Below, in pieces: positions 59,061 to 64,000 of a DNA stretch of 64,000 nucleotides; position 1 is the first letter of the stretch; each line of letters opens with the position of its first letter. The notes below the pieces were generated by a model. The model made no database searches. It was not told the origin of the DNA and saw nothing but the letters and a program-made list of their open reading frames with translations. Both the position numbers and the translations under genes were made by a program. The DNA is taken from the NCBI GenBank assembly GCA_020726505.1, contig JAHLEZ010000017.1, forward strand, positions 1,302,001-1,366,000, given 5' to 3'. Source of the stretch: Leptodontidium sp. MPI-SDFR-AT-0119. Taxonomy: Eukaryota > Ascomycota > Leotiomycetes > Helotiales > Leptodontidiaceae.

Positions 59061-60834
59061 CTACATGACATTGAAGCAGAATGGGTTTTGCTTATCTGTA
59101 AGATCACGAAATTGGAAGTCCACCTCGTTCAAATCATGTCTGTGGGCTTCGAGATACGCCCGACGCTTTTTGTTCTCGCACGATAGGTAGCAAATCTGTA
59201 GAAGTCCAAGCACTACAACCAAAGACAGGGCAACAATGTTTGCACGCAGGCCTTGTCTATATGGCGCTGTAGTGTAAAGCTGAGGGCCAACGATATCTAC
59301 ATGGCTGTTAGTGAGCCAGTGGAAAAACATGAAGTGATCTAGAGCAGGACACTTACTGCCAACAGAATAGCAAATAAAATACAAAGCCTGGGCGGTGATC
59401 TTCTTGGTGTGTCCACCGATATTTGCGGATATAGCACCTAAGCCAAGAATGAAACCTGTTGGGATAAAACCGGTGGCGAGCCAAAAGCCAGTGATGCCAA
59501 GCCACCGATTCGTTGGCTCAACGACGTATAGAATCACAGCGCCTGCCGTGGCAATAGTCGTTGCAACAGTTGCGAACGCGAAGCGAGAATTGGGAATGTA
59601 TGTTGCAAGGGTCGTAAAAATTACTAGTGAAATGAGGTCGATCAGTCCAGAAGGGCATTGGATTAGCGCTGTCTGGAGAGGAGTGAAGCCAAAGCCACGA
59701 ATGATGATTGCGGCAAACTAAATGAGATATCAAAAATCAGGTGCTCAACAAACCGGGGAAAGGTGTAAACTTACAGCTGCAACGCCTCCGAGGATATTTC
59801 CAGAACCGGTAGAAAGGGCTGTGAGCCACACCTTCGGGTCAAACAAAGCTTCGATAGCCTGTTCGCTCTTGAACACCTTCGACTCCACACCCGTTTGATT
59901 CTGTTGAACACGAGCAACCGCAATGACACGCTCTTCAGGACTGAGGAACCATGCCGTGGCTGGGTTAGAAGGTAGAGTGAACCAGAGAACCACTGCCCAT
60001 GTCACTGACAAAGCGCCACTGATCAGGAAAGGATATTTCCACAACGCCACGCTACCTCCAAAATGACCTACCCCATAAGAGAATAGACCTCCAGCAATGA
60101 TAGCTACTCCATTCATGGAGTACCAGCCCAATAGACGGAAAGGCTGTTCGTCTCTCTTGTAGTACATTCCAGTGATCAATCTGGGTGAAATTCTTCAGTA
60201 TCAGACAAATATTGGATTCTCCTCTTCACTTACGCAAAAGCTGCTAACTGGACGGATTCAGCAGCACCAATCAAAAATCTCAGGGTAGCAAGACCAGCGA
60301 AATTCGTTGCACCTGCAACCCCGAAACTAAAAACACCCCACAGGAACACCTGAGAGGAGAAATATGCCCCGACTGGAAAGCGCTGCATGAGGAGGAGAGA
60401 AGGGAACTGCCAAACCAGGTAGCCGAAGTAGAAGATGGAATTGGCCCAGGAGTACTGTTTCCCAACGAGATGTAGGTCTGCTCTCATGTTGTAATTGACG
60501 GCATAAGTGATAGCTTGTTTGTCAAAGTACTGGAGGAATCCGGTCATCATGAGCAGTCTGATAATGTGTCAGTAAGGTGGCCGCACATGTATTCAAGATT
60601 CGCCGAGAGAGAAACCCACGGCATCAGGTGAAGGTCAATCTTACGACGGACGCGGTAGAATTGCTCTTCCGTGATGTCGATGTTCTGACTCTCTTGAAAA
60701 GCAGCATAAGCGACATCCACCCCTTTCTGTCCAGTGGTTTCAGACTTTGGCTCGATAGTAGGGTCGATTGGGTCCTCGACAACCTGGGGCCTATCCAGCC
60801 CATTGGATGCCTTCTCGTAATCAGTAGAACTCAT
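59061..60834 (-). CDS. Dal5-type MFS permease (anion:cation symporter, allantoate family)
   Basis: Exons 60834..60620, 60557..60234, 60180..59775, 59717..59357 and 59296..59061 give 513 aa, all phases consistent. The first splice uses GTGGGT inside the Pro codon of HLMP. Twelve membrane segments are expected and about that many visible. Dal5 signatures: MTGFLQYFDKQAITYA in TM1, FYFGYLVWQFPSLLLMQRFPVG, RFLIGAAESV, and GFWLATGFIPTGFILGLGAISANIGGHTKKITAQAL. The family imports allantoate, ureidosuccinate, vitamins or other carboxylates with protons; the substrate cannot be told here. Hydrophilic, acidic 65-residue N-terminus faces the cytosol. Confidence 0.92.
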
Positions 60835-62285
60835 ATTGCAGAGGGATGAGAGATAAGCAAAGAAAGCAAGCTCGTTGAACGGGTGTCGATTTATCTTGTT
60901 CTCTTTCTCCGAGGCATGTCTCTCTTAATACCTAATCTGCCAGGGATACATGTGCCTCGCAAGTTTTACTTTTCAAGCGTGTTCGGAGGACCAGAATGGT
61001 ATCATTACGCCCTGTATCGCGCAATAAGAGATTTTTCAGAGCTGGAATGAAGATACGGCCTCTAGACTTTTGCTACCCGTCTTTGAATTCTATTTCGCTT
61101 TCCTCTATTTGGTCATCTTGTCAAGAAGCGAGCAAATACCACCCAGCCTTACTCGAGTACAATCTCTTGCGGGAATGGGGCCGTCTTGTAGTCGGAAGCA
61201 ATCAATGTCTCCTGTACGGCTACTAACCTATGAGATTCTCGGTTTCCAGGGCTCGCCGTTGCTGTGCCGCGATAAGTTCCCAATCCATCTCATGCAGATT
61301 CGCGAGAGAAACACATGCATGCCCTGGCAACCGAAATACAGGCACTATGGGACCAATTATATGATTCAAAATCAGATGATGAAATCTCTGAACTGAAAAT
61401 TGCGACCGGGGTATATTGAAGTTAGGAAATATTTCGACAACGAATTGGCAGTGGAGGTTGTTATTCGGAAGATCATGATAGAGATAACGCATTTACTTAC
61501 CAAAGACACGCTGCCGACTTCACGGGCTCTGCTGGCTGTTAAGTGTTGATCTATATTAATGATTTCATACCCGAGGCGAAGGATCTGATTGACTTTTGAA
61601 GCAAGAAATAAAATCTCAGTAGGGGGTTTGGTAGCTTTGCAGAGAAATTCGCAGCACTTTCCACCTGTGGAAGATCTGCTTACTGCCTCTTTCCCTTGTC
61701 ATCCGTATCGGTTTCTCGAGAGTGTGGAGCGCTCCATGGGGATTAGTGATCTCTGAATATCGGCCCACATTCCAAAAGGTCGATGACCCGACTTATTGGA
61801 TCCTTGCCGCAGGAAAGTGGAATAGACCTTAAGCACGCAATTAATCAATGTTCTTGTGTCGTTTTCACAGTTATCTTTATCCACGGGAGAGATATCTCGA
61901 ATCATAAATGATTAGTGATACTTCGTTACTCGGAAGACATCTCTGCCACGTGAGAGTCTCTCGCGCAAAGCGCACTTGCAAAAGTTCCGATCGAAGGAAC
62001 GATAAACTGAATTATTCGTCAAGGCTTCGAATTACAGGAGTGGATACTCAGCACGCAATAATTGCATGGGATTTACTCATCTTTCCCCCAAATTTGGTGC
62101 TCCCAGAACATGACATGGAGTTTTGACTTTGGAAATTAATCCATTGCGATCCGCCACTCAGTTTTATCATTTGACGACGAGTTTTCTATATAAGCATTAA
62201 GGCATCCCAAACGCAGCCGCGAAATAAAGTTCGAATTTGTCGAACTCCTTTCAATTTTTAAGCGAGACGTTGTTTATTTTTCGGG
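60835..62285. other. Divergent promoter region
   Basis: Between the permease and the OYE fusion. No gene or RNA seen. AT-rich near 61540-61580. A TATATAAG-type element at about 62188 would suit the fusion gene. Confidence 0.45.

Positions 62286-64000
<1,715 letters not shown>

Overview
The window reads as chromosomal DNA of a filamentous ascomycete (Pezizomycotina, probably a leotiomycete). The reasons are short GT-AG introns of about 40-90 nt, often with a CTAAC/CTGAC-like branch site, and the gene families present: HET-domain proteins, a NACHT-ankyrin relic, a patatin NLR, Zn2Cys6 and Dal5-type genes, a mitochondrial BCAT and the complex I ESSS subunit. Exon joins were built by hand from reading-frame phase, so product calls are firmer than exact exon edges.

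Layout. 1-7.7 kb is a cell-death/allorecognition-flavoured block: a NACHT-ankyrin pseudogene with at least six lesions and two intact HET-domain genes. 8.4-24 kb is mostly conserved genes: Ran GEF RCC1/Pim1, an unknown fungal protein, a Zn2Cys6 factor, an NAD-dependent epimerase, an SCY1/SCYL2 pseudokinase, BCAT with Gcn4/CPC1-type sites upstream, and complex I ESSS. 25-28 kb holds two adjacent paralogous multi-pass membrane proteins, each interrupted by one in-frame TAG. 28.3-36.4 kb has a two-WW-domain protein, a secreted protein, an alpha/beta hydrolase and an EamA transporter. 37.1-40.7 kb is a five-exon patatin-NB-ARC-TPR receptor (PLP-1/Vic2-like). 41.5-48.3 kb has a lactonase-fold protein with an unclear start, a secreted GH17 glucanase, a small unknown gene, a palindromic MITE-like repeat and an O-methyltransferase with a 2-nt frameshift. 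50.8-54.0 kb carries two neighbouring unknown genes that both end in a CxCxxC tail. 54-59 kb has no convincing gene but holds scattered copies of a TTGTTGCAC-type motif. 59-60.8 kb is a Dal5-type permease. 62.3 kb to the right edge is an Old Yellow Enzyme domain continuing in frame into an FMO-like FAD domain, cut by the window end.

Together: three kinds of fungal self/non-self or death gene (NACHT-ANK, HET, patatin NLR) sit within 41 kb, with one of them decayed. The most novel-looking item is the OYE-FMO fusion, which has lost the usual active-site histidine.
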